The notes beneath the pieces are model-generated. The model did not search any database and was not told the DNA's origin. It saw nothing but the letters and a program-made list of their open reading frames with translations. Below, one piece after another: positions 32,646-42,291 of a stretch of 64,000 bases of DNA (position 1 is the first letter of the stretch; each line of letters starts with the position of its first letter). Source of the stretch: Arion vulgaris. Its lineage: Eukaryota; Mollusca; Gastropoda; Stylommatophora; Arionidae. The position numbers were made by a program, and so were the translations under genes. Location of the stretch: positions 19,846,927 through 19,910,926 of the forward strand of contig CM036767.1 of the NCBI GenBank assembly GCA_020796225.1. The letters run 5' to 3'.

Positions 32646-32822
32646 ACTTGAAAGAGTGTTAACACAAACAGACTCAATCGTGTAAACCTACACAGGTAGG
32701 CATCTGTGTAAAATCTGACTTGATGGAATAGTGGAGATTGTGTACACTACCTCGTACAAGGCGTACACACACACACTTACATACATAGATATATGGGGGA
32801 GGGTCACACCCAAACTTTCTTT

Positions 32823-33025
32823 CTTTTTCCGATCCTGAAGCACTTGAGCTTTTCAGCTCTTCGGCTCGGTGCCATAGACATCGTAACCCTTCGGTTCGGT
32901 GCCACGAACATCGTAGATCTGGGCAATCTGTGGCTTTTTCTGCCATCCCGCGGAATTGAACCAGCACACACAGAGGGATAGTCACCCGTAGTCCAACGCG
33001 CTACGAACACGCTGGACAGACGGGC
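32823..33025 (-). mobile_element. SINE-1 copy with imperfect TSD
   Basis: Inverted full-length copy from a pyrimidine-rich end, CTTTTTCCGATCCTGAAGC, to GCTGGACAGACGGGC. It is flanked by CCAAACTTTCTTT (32810-32822) and CCAAGCTTTCTTT (33026-33038), 13 bp with one mismatch. Confidence 0.9.
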
Positions 33026-33099
33026 CCAAGCTTTCTTTAAAACCCAGAAACCTTCAACAGCTCCAGGTGCTATGCTTGCTGCGGAGACTCCTACTCAGG

Positions 33100-33352
<253 letters not shown>

Positions 33353-33353
<1 letters not shown>

Positions 33354-33675
33354 CCTAAAAGATTTATTCGTCTATTGGTAACCAGTTTCAATGTAGTCTT
33401 CGAAACATTCGATTTAAATATATTTTAATTAGCTTGGCTAATTAAACATTCGAAATGGTGTGTGAAATAGGTTGTGAAAGTACGGAAACACAAATGTATC
33501 AGAAACGAAAGAACCAGACGTGTATATAGAACAAAAAGGGGGGTAAATAATGTTATGATACAAATTATGTTGGAAAACGTGCCAGATGAGTCACATCATG
33601 TCAGGTATGGAGGAGAAGACAAATCTGTGAGACAAACAGCAGACAGTGAGGCAGGGATAAACAGTTGCGATTGAC
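33353..33675. other. No recognised feature
   Basis: An open frame at 33474-33674 is Arg/Lys rich with no recognised motif. Confidence 0.35.
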
Positions 33676-33849
33676 GTGCGCACGGAGTTCCTGCTGTGTA
33701 CAATATTCTATGCGTTATTCTTTTCTATCCGTTATTCCTGCGGAGAGTTACTGAGTTATATTGCGGCCATCGTAAATACATCGTCTATAGAGAAGGCCGT
33801 GGTTATATGGGGAAAACCCAATGCAAGGAAGTCAATCCAACGTTTTTGT
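33676..33849 (+). mobile_element. SINE-5 fragment
   Basis: It contains GCACGGAGTTCCTGCTGTG, TATGGGGAAAACCCAATGCA and AAGGAAGTCAATCC, the SINE-5 body and end. A stretch in the middle does not match, so the copy is rearranged. Confidence 0.6.
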
Positions 33850-33857
33850 ATCTTCGG

Positions 33858-34021
33858 TTTGGCTGAAATCGGATGCAGATGTCCTAAACGTGTAGAAGTC
33901 TATGCGTTTAGGGGCCTACAAACCAATGTGCAACGTATACACGTTCTTGGCAAAGATCAAACATATCACATAGAGTGATTAAAATTGGTCGTAAAGAACG
34001 AACGCAAAGAAGAAGAAGAAG
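33858..34021 (+). mobile_element. SINE-3, 5' truncated
   Basis: It begins within the family at TTTGGCTGAAATCGGATGC and keeps the whole 3' part with an AAGAAGAAGAAG tail. An 8-bp repeat ATCTTCGG (33850-33857 and 34022-34029) flanks it. It landed at the end of the SINE-5 fragment. Confidence 0.85.
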
Positions 34022-34059
34022 ATCTTCGGCGTGTGCCCTTGAAGGATATTTTTCCAGAG

Positions 34060-34250
34060 ATTCCTGATCTCCTCAACTTGAAAACGGAATCTGCGTTTTA
34101 TCGTCACTCTCCGATAGTACTAGGGACTCGATCTCACCTACACTGAGATCATGCATCTCTGGTAAAATATCCAGATGACTCCACGAGGGAGCAAACCGAG
34201 TAACTTTGGAACGAGAGGCGAGCACCTAACTTCTAAGTCACAGAGACTAA
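34060..34250 (-). mobile_element. SINE-4 head fragment
   Basis: Minus strand: head CTCTGTGACTTAGAAG, a box-B-like CGGTTTGCTCCC, then GATCTCAGTGTAGGTGAGAT and GAGTGACGATAAAACGCAG. It is truncated at its 3' side. Confidence 0.7.
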
Positions 34251-34267
34251 TTACGTGGAAACATCAT

Positions 34268-34402
34268 TGACACCTAGGATTGTTGCTGGAGCTACGGAGT
34301 TCGTGCTTTGTGCAATACCTCGGCAGGTGGCGTGCCATTTCTGCGGAGAGGGACCGAGCCGTATGGGGTAAAACCGGTGCAATGAAGTCAATCCTTCGGC
34401 TT
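34268..34402 (+). mobile_element. SINE-5 3' part
   Basis: It carries CCTAGGATTGTTGCTGGAGC, GCGGAGAGGGACCGAGCCGT and CAATGAAGTCAATCC. The tRNA-like head is missing. Confidence 0.75.
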
Positions 34403-34842
34403 TTAAACCCTTTTTTTAAATCATTGACAAATGACATTTCTTCTTTTTCGATCGTCCTGAATTTGTTAAACTGGTTTGCTTATATATGTTTTAGTACTTG
34501 ACTTTTATACCGGACTTGCCTTCCCTCTTCGATCTCTGCCAGCTTAGCCCTTTCGCTGCTACATACTTTCCGAAGGCTGAGCTAAAAATACCTACTCTTT
34601 GTTTCTAGGTCACAAACGTGAATGTACGCCTATAGCAGTGACAGTATTAAATTAGATATCTGTTTTGATAACTGCAGTGCACGTGTTATCTAGATTAACT
34701 GAGGATTAACACGAAACAAAATAAAGATATCTTAGTAAATAATCGTTCATGAAAATAACATAATTCTTTGTCATTTTTGTTCTTTTTTCATTCCATGTAC
34801 ACGGGCGAAGCGATTATATGACATTATAAAACGATAGAAGAA
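34403..34842. other. No recognised feature
   Basis: No supportable gene or known repeat. Confidence 0.4.
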
Positions 34843-34844
34843 AA

Positions 34845-35130
34845 CTAGTCACGAGAGAGATGAAGTGTCTACGCAGAATTCATGGAGTATCAAGGAGAAA
34901 AGTAGTCACGAGAGAGATGAAGTGTCTACGCAGAATTCGTGGAGTATCAAGGAGAAAACTAGTCACGAGAGAGATGAAGTGTCTACGCAGAATTCATGGA
35001 GTATCAAGAAGAAAACTAGTCACGAGAGAGATGAAGTGTCTACGCAGAATTCATGTTAGTATCAAGGAGAAAACTAGTCACGAGAGAGATGAAGTGTCTA
35101 CGCAGAATTCATGGAGTATCAAGAAGAGAC
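34845..35130. repeat. 57-bp in-frame array inside LINE-B
   Basis: Five copies at 57-bp spacing contain CACGAGAGAGATGAAGTGTC and TACGCAGAATTCATGGAGTA. Since 57 is 19 codons, most copies keep the LINE frame. One copy has a 2-base insertion (CATGTTAG) that shifts it. Confidence 0.95.
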
Positions 35131-35227
35131 CGGTTTAGAAATAAAGACAGGAAAAAAATGGGTACAACATCAGTACTAGACTTCATCAATAAACAACAAA
35201 TTAAACGTTTCGGCCATATATTGAGTG

Positions 35228-35281
35228 TGTTAGTAATCTGCTTAAAACGGCTTTAAAACTTTTTTAAGCAGATTACTAACA
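35228..35281. repeat. Perfect 20-bp inverted repeat (fold-back)
   Basis: TGTTAGTAATCTGCTTAAAA at 35228-35247 is the exact reverse complement of 35262-35281, with a 14-base loop. The right arm is the normal LINE-B sequence (AAGCAGATTACTAACA), so the left arm is an inverted copy of it. Confidence 0.95.
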
Positions 35282-35563
35282 GAGTAAAAAAGCAATGTTG
35301 ATCCGATACAATGAATACAAAGCTAAAGGCCGTCTACGTACAAGGTGGACGTCAGAGATAACAGAAGCGACAAAAAACTCTTTATGAAACGCGCACTAAA
35401 CAACCCCGTTCTAGAAATCTCTTATCAAGACAACGTGAAGTAAAACAGGATTAAAGAAAAGAAATAAAGTTCAACGCATTTTAACAACTGACTTTATTTT
35501 ATTTTGTTAATGAATACTTAACATTTTAACTTGAACAGCTTTGCGACGACTGTCCTAGCCATG

Positions 35564-36198
35564 CAGTACCAGATTAGCTCTATAGCAGAAGTAGCATATG
35601 CTACGGGACCCGCGTTTCTGGAGACCCCGTGCCTAGAGCAGAAAATGTTTAGCTTGTAAAACTATCAACTAAGTTTTGGAAAAAAAGTGAGTTAAGGCAA
35701 AGCTAACTATAAACTTATTTATATTAAGTTATTTACAGTGGGCTGTGGTTTTTTCTTTTAATTTTTTTTCGATTCAGAAACAAATGAGCTTTCAGCTCTT
35801 CGGCTCAGTGTCATGGACATCGTAACCCTTTGGTTCGGTGTCCCGAACACCGTAAATCTGGAGAACCTGTGGCTTTTCTGCCTGCTCTCGGAATTCAACC
35901 GCACTCACAGGGAGCTTGTCATCCGTCGTCCAACGCGCTACGAACACGTTGGGTAGGCGGGCTTGGCTGTGGTTAAGGAACATGATGGAACAAGATCGTC
36001 TAAATAACCTCACCCTAATGAACATTGAATGTAATTTACTTCGAGAAATTGATGTGTCTTGTGTTATCTCTAAATTTGCTCACATTAAATCAAGAAAAGT
36101 TCATTTGTAAAAGTTGTGTTTTATTTTATTATCATACAAAACTTAAGGCCTCTTGGTAACAGTTGCTACAGGCCACGCGCTGGCTTAATCCTGCACTG
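35564..36198 (+). mobile_element. Internally deleted hAT transposon
   Basis: The left end CAGTACCAGATTAGCTC and right end GGCTTAATCCTGCACTG are imperfect inverted termini with the hAT-like CAG-T/C-C-GGATTA pattern. The left 100 bases resemble the left end of the hAT copy at 41357. Near the right end a plus-strand frame reads LTLMNIECNLLREIDVSCVI, then SKFAHIKSRKVHL and a stop (about 36006-36110). That is the usual C-terminal end of hAT dimerisation domains. Most of the transposase is deleted. A SINE-1 sits in the middle. No 8-bp TSD was found. Confidence 0.75.
35751..35962 (-). mobile_element. SINE-1 copy nested in hAT, with TSD
   Basis: Inverted copy from a T-rich tail and GATTCAGAAACAAATGAGC to the head ending GTTGGGTAGGCGGGC. 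A 10-bp repeat GGCTGTGGTT at 35741-35750 and 35965-35974 flanks it (two extra bases at the right). Confidence 0.85.
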
Positions 36199-36765
36199 CA
36201 TACGGCCATTAAATTCCTCAGGCTGTCGTCCCACGTGTCCTACACCGCCCTAAAAAGCGGTACTACAGACAGGAACGATAGTTATATTTAATATTATTAA
36301 TAAATACTAAACTTCAACATTGAATTTATTCATCTTCATTATAAAACACACATAAACATTTTGCAAATTGGACAAGAATAAAATAGATGTATGTATATAA
36401 TTCTGACCTTTTTTTGAGTTAGCGAATATATCACCTGTCCGGACGGTATGTGCTTAAACGTGTCTCTGTGCGTTGAGATTTAGGCCTTAGTAGACCAGGA
36501 ACAGGTGAAGCTTGCGTGGCAGTGTTATATGTAAACCAAAGCCCGTCCCTAAATGTTAAATATAAACTACTTTTATTAGTGATAGCATATTCAGCATCTG
36601 GAGCGAAGCCTAAATTAAAACTATCACGCCCCCTTTTTTATTATGGGTACACACTTGAATATTATCATCATAACACACTGAATGGTGTGCTCCGTCCCAG
36701 TTAGACTGCACAGCACAGTCCTATGACACAGCACGTCGTCTGTATGTTGGTTGTTGGGTTTTTTT
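36199..36765. other. No recognised feature
   Basis: No gene or known repeat could be supported. Confidence 0.4.
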
Positions 36766-36768
36766 TAA

Positions 36769-36854
36769 TATAAAGGGTGTTCAACATAAAAGTAGCCCAA
36801 TTTACAGGCTTTTATTAGTCAATTGGGCTACTTTTATCTTGAACACCCTGTATA
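36769..36854. mobile_element. Palindromic ~86-bp MITE-like hairpin
   Basis: The left arm AGGGTGTTCAACATAAAAG continuing TAGCCCAATT pairs with the right arm AATTGGGCTA continuing CTTTTATCTTGAACACCCT. That is about 30 bp with one mismatch around a 14-20 base centre. TA-rich flanks (AATATAA and GTATAT) suggest a TA-targeting DNA element, but no TSD can be proven. Confidence 0.75.
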
Positions 36855-36926
36855 TTTGTTTTATCTTAAACAATGCTGGAAAAATATTGCAGTACATTTT
36901 ACGATTACACGTTCTGGATACAGTAG

Positions 36927-37178
36927 GCGCCCGTGTCGCGCCGGGGCTCGCATGGGGAGCAAAGAATAGTACCAATGCAACCTACAAGGCATGACGTAAA
37001 TAGGGACTGATGTAGGAGTCTAAGGAAGCTACACTAGTAAATAAAAGCGTCGCAGAAATCGGATGTCCTGGCCTACTTGTAGGCGCATAACTGGCACAAC
37101 ATGCAATCGCTCTTAGGCTCGGATCACATACACATCACAAAGAGGGATTCGATATGGAGCTTTCGAGGAATAAGAATA
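36927..37178 (+). mobile_element. SINE-2 copy (left of inverted pair)
   Basis: It carries GCGCCCGTGTCGCGCCGGGG, AGCAAAGAATAGTACCAATG, GGCGCATAACTGGCACAAC and GATATGGAGCTTTCGAGGAA. Its 3' end touches a 58-bp array. Confidence 0.85.
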
Positions 37179-37180
37179 CA

Positions 37181-37413
37181 TTAGACGCTCAGTTAACCGG
37201 CACTTATGAGATTTGGTAGATGTCGGATTAATGTCGCTCTAGACGCTCAGTTAACCGGCACTTATGAGATTTGGTAGATGTCGGATTAATGTCACTTTAG
37301 ACGCTCAGTTAACCGGCACTTATGAGATTTGGTAGATGTCGGATTAATGTCGCTCTAGACGCTCAGTTAACCGGCACTTATGAGATTTGGTAGATGTCGG
37401 ATTAATGTCGCTT
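37181..37413. repeat. 58-bp array between inverted SINE-2 copies
   Basis: Four almost identical copies at 58-bp spacing contain TTAGACGCTCAGTTAACCGG and GATTTGGTAGATGTCGGATT. Only single-base differences are seen (GTCGCT versus GTCACT). Confidence 0.95.
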
Positions 37414-37427
37414 CTCGTTACCTCTTC

Positions 37428-37684
37428 TTCTTCTTTGAACGCTCCATATCGACCACTTGTTAGCCACTCTTTTGTGATTTGTATGTGATCCAAGACTAAG
37501 AGCGATTGTACGTTGTGCCAGTTATGAGCCTACAATAAGGCCAACACATCCAATTTCTGCGACACTTTTATTTTTACTTGGGTAGCTTTCCTAGGTCCCT
37601 ACATCAGTCGTCTCTTACGACATGCCTTGTAGGTCGCAGTGTTACTATTCTTTGCTCCCTTGCAAGCCCCGGTGACACATGGTC
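37428..37684 (-). mobile_element. SINE-2 copy (right of inverted pair)
   Basis: Minus-strand full-length copy from CTTTGAACGCTCCATATCGA to GCAAGCCCCGGTGACACATG. It mirrors the copy at 36927 across the array. Confidence 0.85.
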
Positions 37685-37705
37685 TGTTCTCGTTGTTTGA
37701 GAGCT

Positions 37706-37961
37706 TCTTCTTCTTCTTCTTTGCTTTCGTTCTTTACGACCAATTTTAATCACTCTTTGTGACATGTTTGATCTTTGCCAAGAACGTGTATACGTTGCAC
37801 ATTGGTTTGGTAGACCCTAAACGCATAAACTTCTACACGTTTAGGACACATGCATCCGATTTCAGCCAAACCTCCTTAGTCGCCTCTTACGACATGCATG
37901 GCAGGTAACAGTGGTTCTATTCTTTACACCCCAAATTTGGGCCCCGGTAACCACTCGGACG
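37706..37961 (-). mobile_element. SINE-3 copy with TSD
   Basis: Inverted full-length copy from TTCTTCTTCTTC (tail) to CCGGTAACCACTCGGACG (head). An exact 11-bp repeat GTTTGAGAGCT at 37695-37705 and 37962-37972 flanks it. Confidence 0.95.
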
Positions 37962-37979
37962 GTTTGAGAGCTAATATTC

Positions 37980-38220
37980 TTCTTCTTCTCTTCTTCCCCT
38001 TTCATTTTCCAACAGAGCATAGATCTTCAACAAACGTCTTCCAACCCTTCCTTTTTCTTGCCATCCCTTCAATTCTTTCCATGTCTTGTCACCTTTTTTA
38101 CAATCAGTCTCCAGTATCGAAGTATAATGATGATAGTTATATCAATCAACTCTTATCAGTCTCCAGCTCTCTTCACCTGGTATTCCTCAACTCCTCTTTC
38201 CCTGTGGGCTCCAAAACAAT
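37980..38220 (-). mobile_element. RTE-like LINE 3' end
   Basis: The minus strand reads a WSPQGKR block, then MERIEGMARKRKGWKTFVED and LCSVG. This is the C-terminal pattern of RTE-type LINEs (arginine-rich block, IE-A-R-W helix, Leu-Cys end). Confidence 0.65.
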
Positions 38221-38224
38221 ATAG

Positions 38225-38345
38225 CTACTATTATTACTTACTTATTCCTCTCTTCTCCTCGTTGAGCATAAGGTCTCAACAGTTGTTCGCCACTTTTCCC
38301 AGTCTCTGACTGTTTTCTGTATGGCTTCCCAGTCGTTATGTAATA
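38225..38345 (-). mobile_element. RTE-like LINE terminus
   Basis: The minus strand reads NDWEAIQKTVRDWEKWRTTV then ETLCSTRRREE. It is the same terminus as at 1-90. The order here, three different LINE 3' ends side by side on one strand, suggests serial insertion. Confidence 0.65.
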
Positions 38346-38349
38346 ATAA

Positions 38350-38575
38350 TAACAATAATTCCTCTCGTACCGTTATACGTTACATAGGGCCTGCAAGTAA
38401 TTTCTCCATACCGCTCTATCCTGGGCAACTCGCTCAATCTCCTCTATGGAACTGAGTCCGATATTTCTTGCCTCTCTCAGCAAAGTTCGTTTCATGGTCT
38501 CTTTAGGTCGACCTCTCTTTCTTGAACTCTTTGCATCCCACTTCAATGCCTGCTTTGATATATGCTAGATAAGAA
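38350..38575 (-). mobile_element. RTE-like LINE 3' end (same family as 6.4 kb)
   Basis: TTATACGTTACATAGGGCCT, GAACTGAGTCCGATATTTCT and GGTCTCTTTAGGTCGACC match, in reverse, the copy at 6560-6745, including an AAT-type tail (AATAATAATAACAATAAT). Confidence 0.75.
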
Positions 38576-38756
38576 ATCATAATTGGCCTCTTTGTCTCAG
38601 GATGTAATAGGTCTTGCGTCACGTAGTAACACCTTATTGTCCGGAGGCTGCCCGGCTTGAGGCGGACGGTAGCTGTCCAATGAGACGCGATGACCAGATA
38701 AGAAATATCAACTGCAGAGATAACAAGTGTTTTTATGCACTGTGCGTATTAGTTAC

Positions 38757-39168
38757 TTCGGTGAGTAACCACATGCGCTCCAATCTATTTCTTACATAGA
38801 AAGATATCATCTGCAGTGCACCAACTCCATAGCACCGGCGAAGCCCTGATGTAATTTTGAAGATGGTGAAGATATTTTTCTAGGAATTTTATTTTTAATC
38901 TTTTCTAATGAATTTTGCACTGGCCTACAAATCTGCTCTTCTCGATTTTGAACTGCCGAGGGTTTTTATACGCGCCAAAATTGAACACAGGCTTACGTTT
39001 TATCGTCCGTCTCCGATAGGACTAGGAACTTGATCTCACCTACATCACTTCATCTACTACGCCTAGATCAGGAATCTCTGGGAAAATATTCCGATGGCTC
39101 TACGAGTGAGCGAACTTGATACCTTTGGCACGAGAGACGAGCACCTCCTAGCCTCTACACCACGGCGA
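38757..39168 (-). mobile_element. SINE-4 copy
   Basis: Nearly full length on the minus strand: head CCGTGGTGTAGAGGCTAGG, ATCAAGTTCGCTCACTCGTA (box B region), GACGGACGATAAAACGTAAG, CAGTTCAAAATCGAGAAGAG, and a 3' part ending near GTGGTTACTCAC. A pol III promoter head with a long 3' body fits a tRNA-derived SINE. Confidence 0.85.
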
Positions 39169-39229
39169 ATACCTCTATACGCCCTAGCAATCAATATACT
39201 GTTCAACTTAATGAACTTCATTAACATAT

Positions 39230-39705
39230 TTTTATTGTAAACTTGAGTTCTATTTTTATTTAGTCCTTCTCTGTTTTTGCCGTAAGGCGTCGCAGATCTA
39301 ACTGATGATCGGTTTCCGAGATAGTGCACGCTCGGTCGCTTGATATTCTGTAGTATTGTGGAGTTTTTAAGATGTCTGTAGCTCCTTCAACCCATCTTTT
39401 TCTTGGTCTGCTCTTTCCACTTGATGATTCAATTTTCAGCTTGTACTCTCTTGCAACTGGTGTATTTGGATTCATTCTGACCAAGTGGCCAAACCATTTG
39501 AGTCTCTGTTTTTCAATAAATCTAATAGCAGGTGTTGTTCCGACTGTTCTTCTAATTTCCTCATTTCTTATATGGTCTCTTCTTGTTTTATTTACTGCTT
39601 TCCTCAAGCATCTCATTTCACATGTGGTAATTTTCCTTTCTTGTTCTTTTGTAAGTGTCCTTGTTTGGCAATGATAGCACAGTATTGGTATGAAGATGTT
39701 AGAAG
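39230..39705 (-). mobile_element. LINE post-RT C-terminus, open frame
   Basis: The minus-strand open frame includes PILCYHCQTRTLTKEQERKI, TTCEMRCLRKAVNKTRRDHI, RNEEIRRTVGTTPAIRFIEK, QRLKWFGHLVRM and a KSRPRKRWVEG arginine-rich block, and ends at a stop near 39260. It is the least damaged LINE C-terminus of the window (about 145 codons without a stop). The RT core is missing. The layout is like LINE-A and LINE-B, but the sequence is a separate family. Confidence 0.8.
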
Positions 39706-39860
39706 TTGTACAAATATAACTGACTGTCTGAGAGGCAGAGAGGGCAGTGTGTTTGACCAGCGAGCCACGGGAACCATTACTATTCGTGCCTTTGGACATT
39801 TGTTTAGGGAGACTACACACCTAAAGGTACTTATGTCTGGAGTATTGTGAAGTCAGCCTA
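39706..39860 (+). mobile_element. LINE-C-related 3' fragment
   Basis: CTGTCTGAGAGGCAGAGAGG, CAGCGAGCCACGGGAACCAT and GGGAGACTACACACCTAAAG match the 3' coding end of LINE-C at 17580-17690. About 150 bases remain. Confidence 0.65.
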
Positions 39861-39861
39861 C

Positions 39862-41100
39862 TGAAGTTGCATACTACAAGCCTACTGATGCACATAGTTT
39901 TCTTCTTTATACCTCTTCCCATTCCCAGGCTTGTCGTGACTCTTTACCATTCTCTCAACTCTTGCGCCTTCGTCGCCTCTGTAGCGAGGACGATGATTTT
40001 CCCGATAGGGCTCACGAGATGCTTGATTTCTTTCGTAAGCGCTTATACCCGGATAAGGTGCTTACTTCTGCTATGCGGCGCGTTCAGCAAATTTCTCGCC
40101 AGGAGGCTCTCTCTACCCAGCATAGAACATCCAATTCTGACAGGGTGAAACTTGTCTTAACTTTCCACCCTCATAGTTCCCTTGTGAAAAAAGTCTTATT
40201 CCGTCATCTCTCCATTCTTCAGTCTGATCCTGAGACACGTTCAATCTTCCAACACTATCCTTTGGTGGCGTACAGACGGGACAGAAGCCTTAAGGATATG
40301 TTGGTTCACAGTCGCCTCAAGCCTAATATCCAGAGTCATTTTGGCACCATCCAGTGTGGCCGTCGGCGCTGCAACACTTGTGCTTATGTAATACAGACCC
40401 GCACGGTGTCTTTTCCAAAAGCCACGTTCGTTATTGAAGACAGTTTCATGTGCGAGTCCCGTAATATTATCTATGCCATTATCTGCAAGCGGTGCAACAA
40501 GGCCTATATTGGGGAAACCGGCAGGAGACTCCGTGACCGATTCGCCCAACACTTGCGCGATATACGCCAATGCTCTGTGACCCTGTAGCTACCCATTTCT
40601 ATGATACTGGCCATTCAGGAGCTTGCGATGTCCAGGTCCCAACCATCCGATCATGTTCCTCTGATGATCGTAGTCGATTTGCTCTGGAGAACCGTTTTAT
40701 TTCGTTATATGGTACCTTGCGGCCTCTTGGACTCAACGCATTACATTCCTATGCTTCTTAGTACTTTCTCATCTCATGCCTTGTAATCTATATGTGTATT
40801 TGCTTCATATATATAATTTGTATTTTCACTTGATTGTATATTGTTTCTCTTCTTTTCCACTTCTAGTTTTGTGTTGCACTCATTTCGTTATTCGTTTTAT
40901 TCCCAGTTCATTAGATACATTTGCATTTTTCCGTTATCGTCCATTTGTAAGTGTTCTCTATAATTCGTCACTCCTGATGTGTCGTTTGCTTGATAAAGGC
41001 TTTTTGGTCGAAACGTTGCTGTTTATTGTCACTGTTTCTGTATTTTGTAAAACTATAGTACTTTGTTTGTACGTGTTTCGCTATAAAACAAAGTACATGA
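39862..41100 (+). mobile_element. Penelope-like element (PLE), 3' half
   Basis: The plus-strand open frame from 39962 or earlier encodes the region between the reverse transcriptase and the endonuclease of a PLE. It contains LVLTFHPHSS, YRRDRSLKDMLVHSRLKP, a cysteine cluster CGRRRCNTC (zinc-finger-like linker), then NIIYAIICKRCNKAYIGETG and RRLRDRFAQHL. The last block is a GIY-YIG nuclease core (Tyr in IIYAI, AYIGETG, then Arg-x3-Arg-Phe). The frame breaks near 40570 and the expected continuation lies in another frame (HFYDTGHSGACDVQV, then SLYGTLRPLGLN) to 40761. The RT core itself is absent. The 3' UTR holds the GATAAAGGC-GAAACG motif at 40999. Confidence 0.88.
40990..41090 (+). other. PLE 3' UTR conserved motif (hammerhead-like?)
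   Basis: CTTGATAAAGGCTTTTTGGT followed by CGAAACGTTGCTG. The GGC-loop-GGTC stem between TTGATAA and GAAAC looks like stem II of a hammerhead ribozyme. The strict core CUGAUGA is not kept. About 110 bases are shared with 55250-55350. Hammerheads are known in PLE terminal regions; catalytic ability here is unlikely and untested. Confidence 0.45.
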
Positions 41101-41356
41101 CGTCATCAAAAAATGTGTTCCATAATCAACTGTTGTGCAATAAGCAGTATATGACAGATGTCTGCTGGTGGGGTAATTCGTTTGAATCAAACCATAATGG
41201 CAGTTAGAATCTGAAGAAAGAATATTTGACAAAATGGAGAGAAACGTGTACAGACATATCTTGAAGCCCGTGGTGGATATTTCCAAATTCTGCTATAATG
41301 AATATTTCATTTGGTCTTTCTATTTTACCAAGAGCAACAGTAGAACATAGAAGAAG
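41101..41356. other. No recognised feature
   Basis: Short stretch after the PLE end. No supportable gene or repeat. Confidence 0.35.
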
Positions 41357-42220
41357 CAGCGCCGGATTAGCCTAGTAGCAGAAGTAGCAAATGCTACGGG
41401 CCCCGCGCTTCTAGGGGCCCTCACCTATGTGACAGATGAAAAATAACCAGATGTTATATCAAAACACGCAAGCTGTCTGAATTTTTAAATGTCGTGTGTG
41501 ATGGTGCTGAATCCAATGAAATCGAAGCAGAAAATACAGAAGACGTGTCCCACTGTGTAGTAGATGAAGGCAGTGCTATAGAAGAATCATCAACACAAAT
41601 ATTACCATTAAGATCAGCAACTCTTCACGATTTAGCCACATTTTTCACAAGACAAACTGAAATCGAATGTACAGCAAGTCCTCCCAATTTAGCCATATCA
41701 TCTTCAAGCCAAAGAGAGGCAGAAAGCACAGCACACGCTTCTAATGTAGCAACATCATTTACAAGCCAAAAACACAACCAAAGTAAAATGTACTCCAACG
41801 ATATTGGTGAATGGCCAAACAACTTCAATCGAGATTATTGGATTGTGAAAGAAAGTAGTGAAGTGCAACATATGAACAGTGATTTCATGTTTTAAAAAAA
41901 AAAAAAAATACGATAAAGAAAACAATCCACGATTTTGTCGAAAGTCGTTTTTCACATACTCGCATACACCAGCAAACAAAACTCATGTGAGAGATTGGTT
42001 GTGTTATACAGAAACTAAAGGACAACTGTTCTGTTTTGTTTGCAAAGTTATTGATTTAGGCTGTACCATAGAGTGACTGTTGTATTTGGAATACTCCGGC
42101 AGTTAAAATCTACTACAGCAGAAGAGATCTTGAAAAGAACTCCAAATATTGTCAACTCTTACCAAAAGGATTTGGAAGAAAGTCTAGGCGACGAACTTGT
42201 GCAGTTCACTGAACTTCTTT
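41357..42220 (+). mobile_element. hAT transposon, 5' end and transposase N-terminus
   Basis: It starts with the terminus-like CAGCGCCGGATTAGCC. An open frame from 41494 has an acidic, Ser/Thr-rich leader, then NDIGEWPNNFNRDYWIVKES and SEVQHMNSDF. After a 15-base A run that shifts the frame it continues YDKENNPRFCRKSFFTYSHT, THVRDWLCYTETKGQLFCFV and CK. This is a TTF-type (BED-like) zinc finger, the DNA-binding end of one hAT transposase group. Stops follow near 42075, with a LEESLGDELVQFTEL-like segment at the far end. The catalytic domain is absent; the copy is cut where LINE-B begins. Confidence 0.8.
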
Positions 42221-42291
42221 CAACATTATGCTATCAGTGCTAAAACTGGACATTGACATCAAACGATAGAAGAAAACTTAATCACGACAGA

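Larger units (their letters stand above)
34843..35460 (+). mobile_element. LINE-B C-terminus with internal array and fold-back
   Basis: The frame reads MKCLRRIHGVSRRDRFRN, then TTSVLDFINKQQIKRFGHI and, past a fold-back, RYNEYKAKGRLRTRWTSE in decayed form. The 3' end ACAGGATTAAAGAAAAG is the family tail. Two rearrangements mark it: the MKCLRR exon-like segment is tandemly repeated five times, and a 20-bp inverted repeat sits at 35228-35281. Confidence 0.85.

Noticed and set aside
36769..36854. Transcription terminator or riboswitch hairpin
   Set aside because: Bacterial-style regulation does not fit the animal context; arm length and symmetry fit a MITE better.
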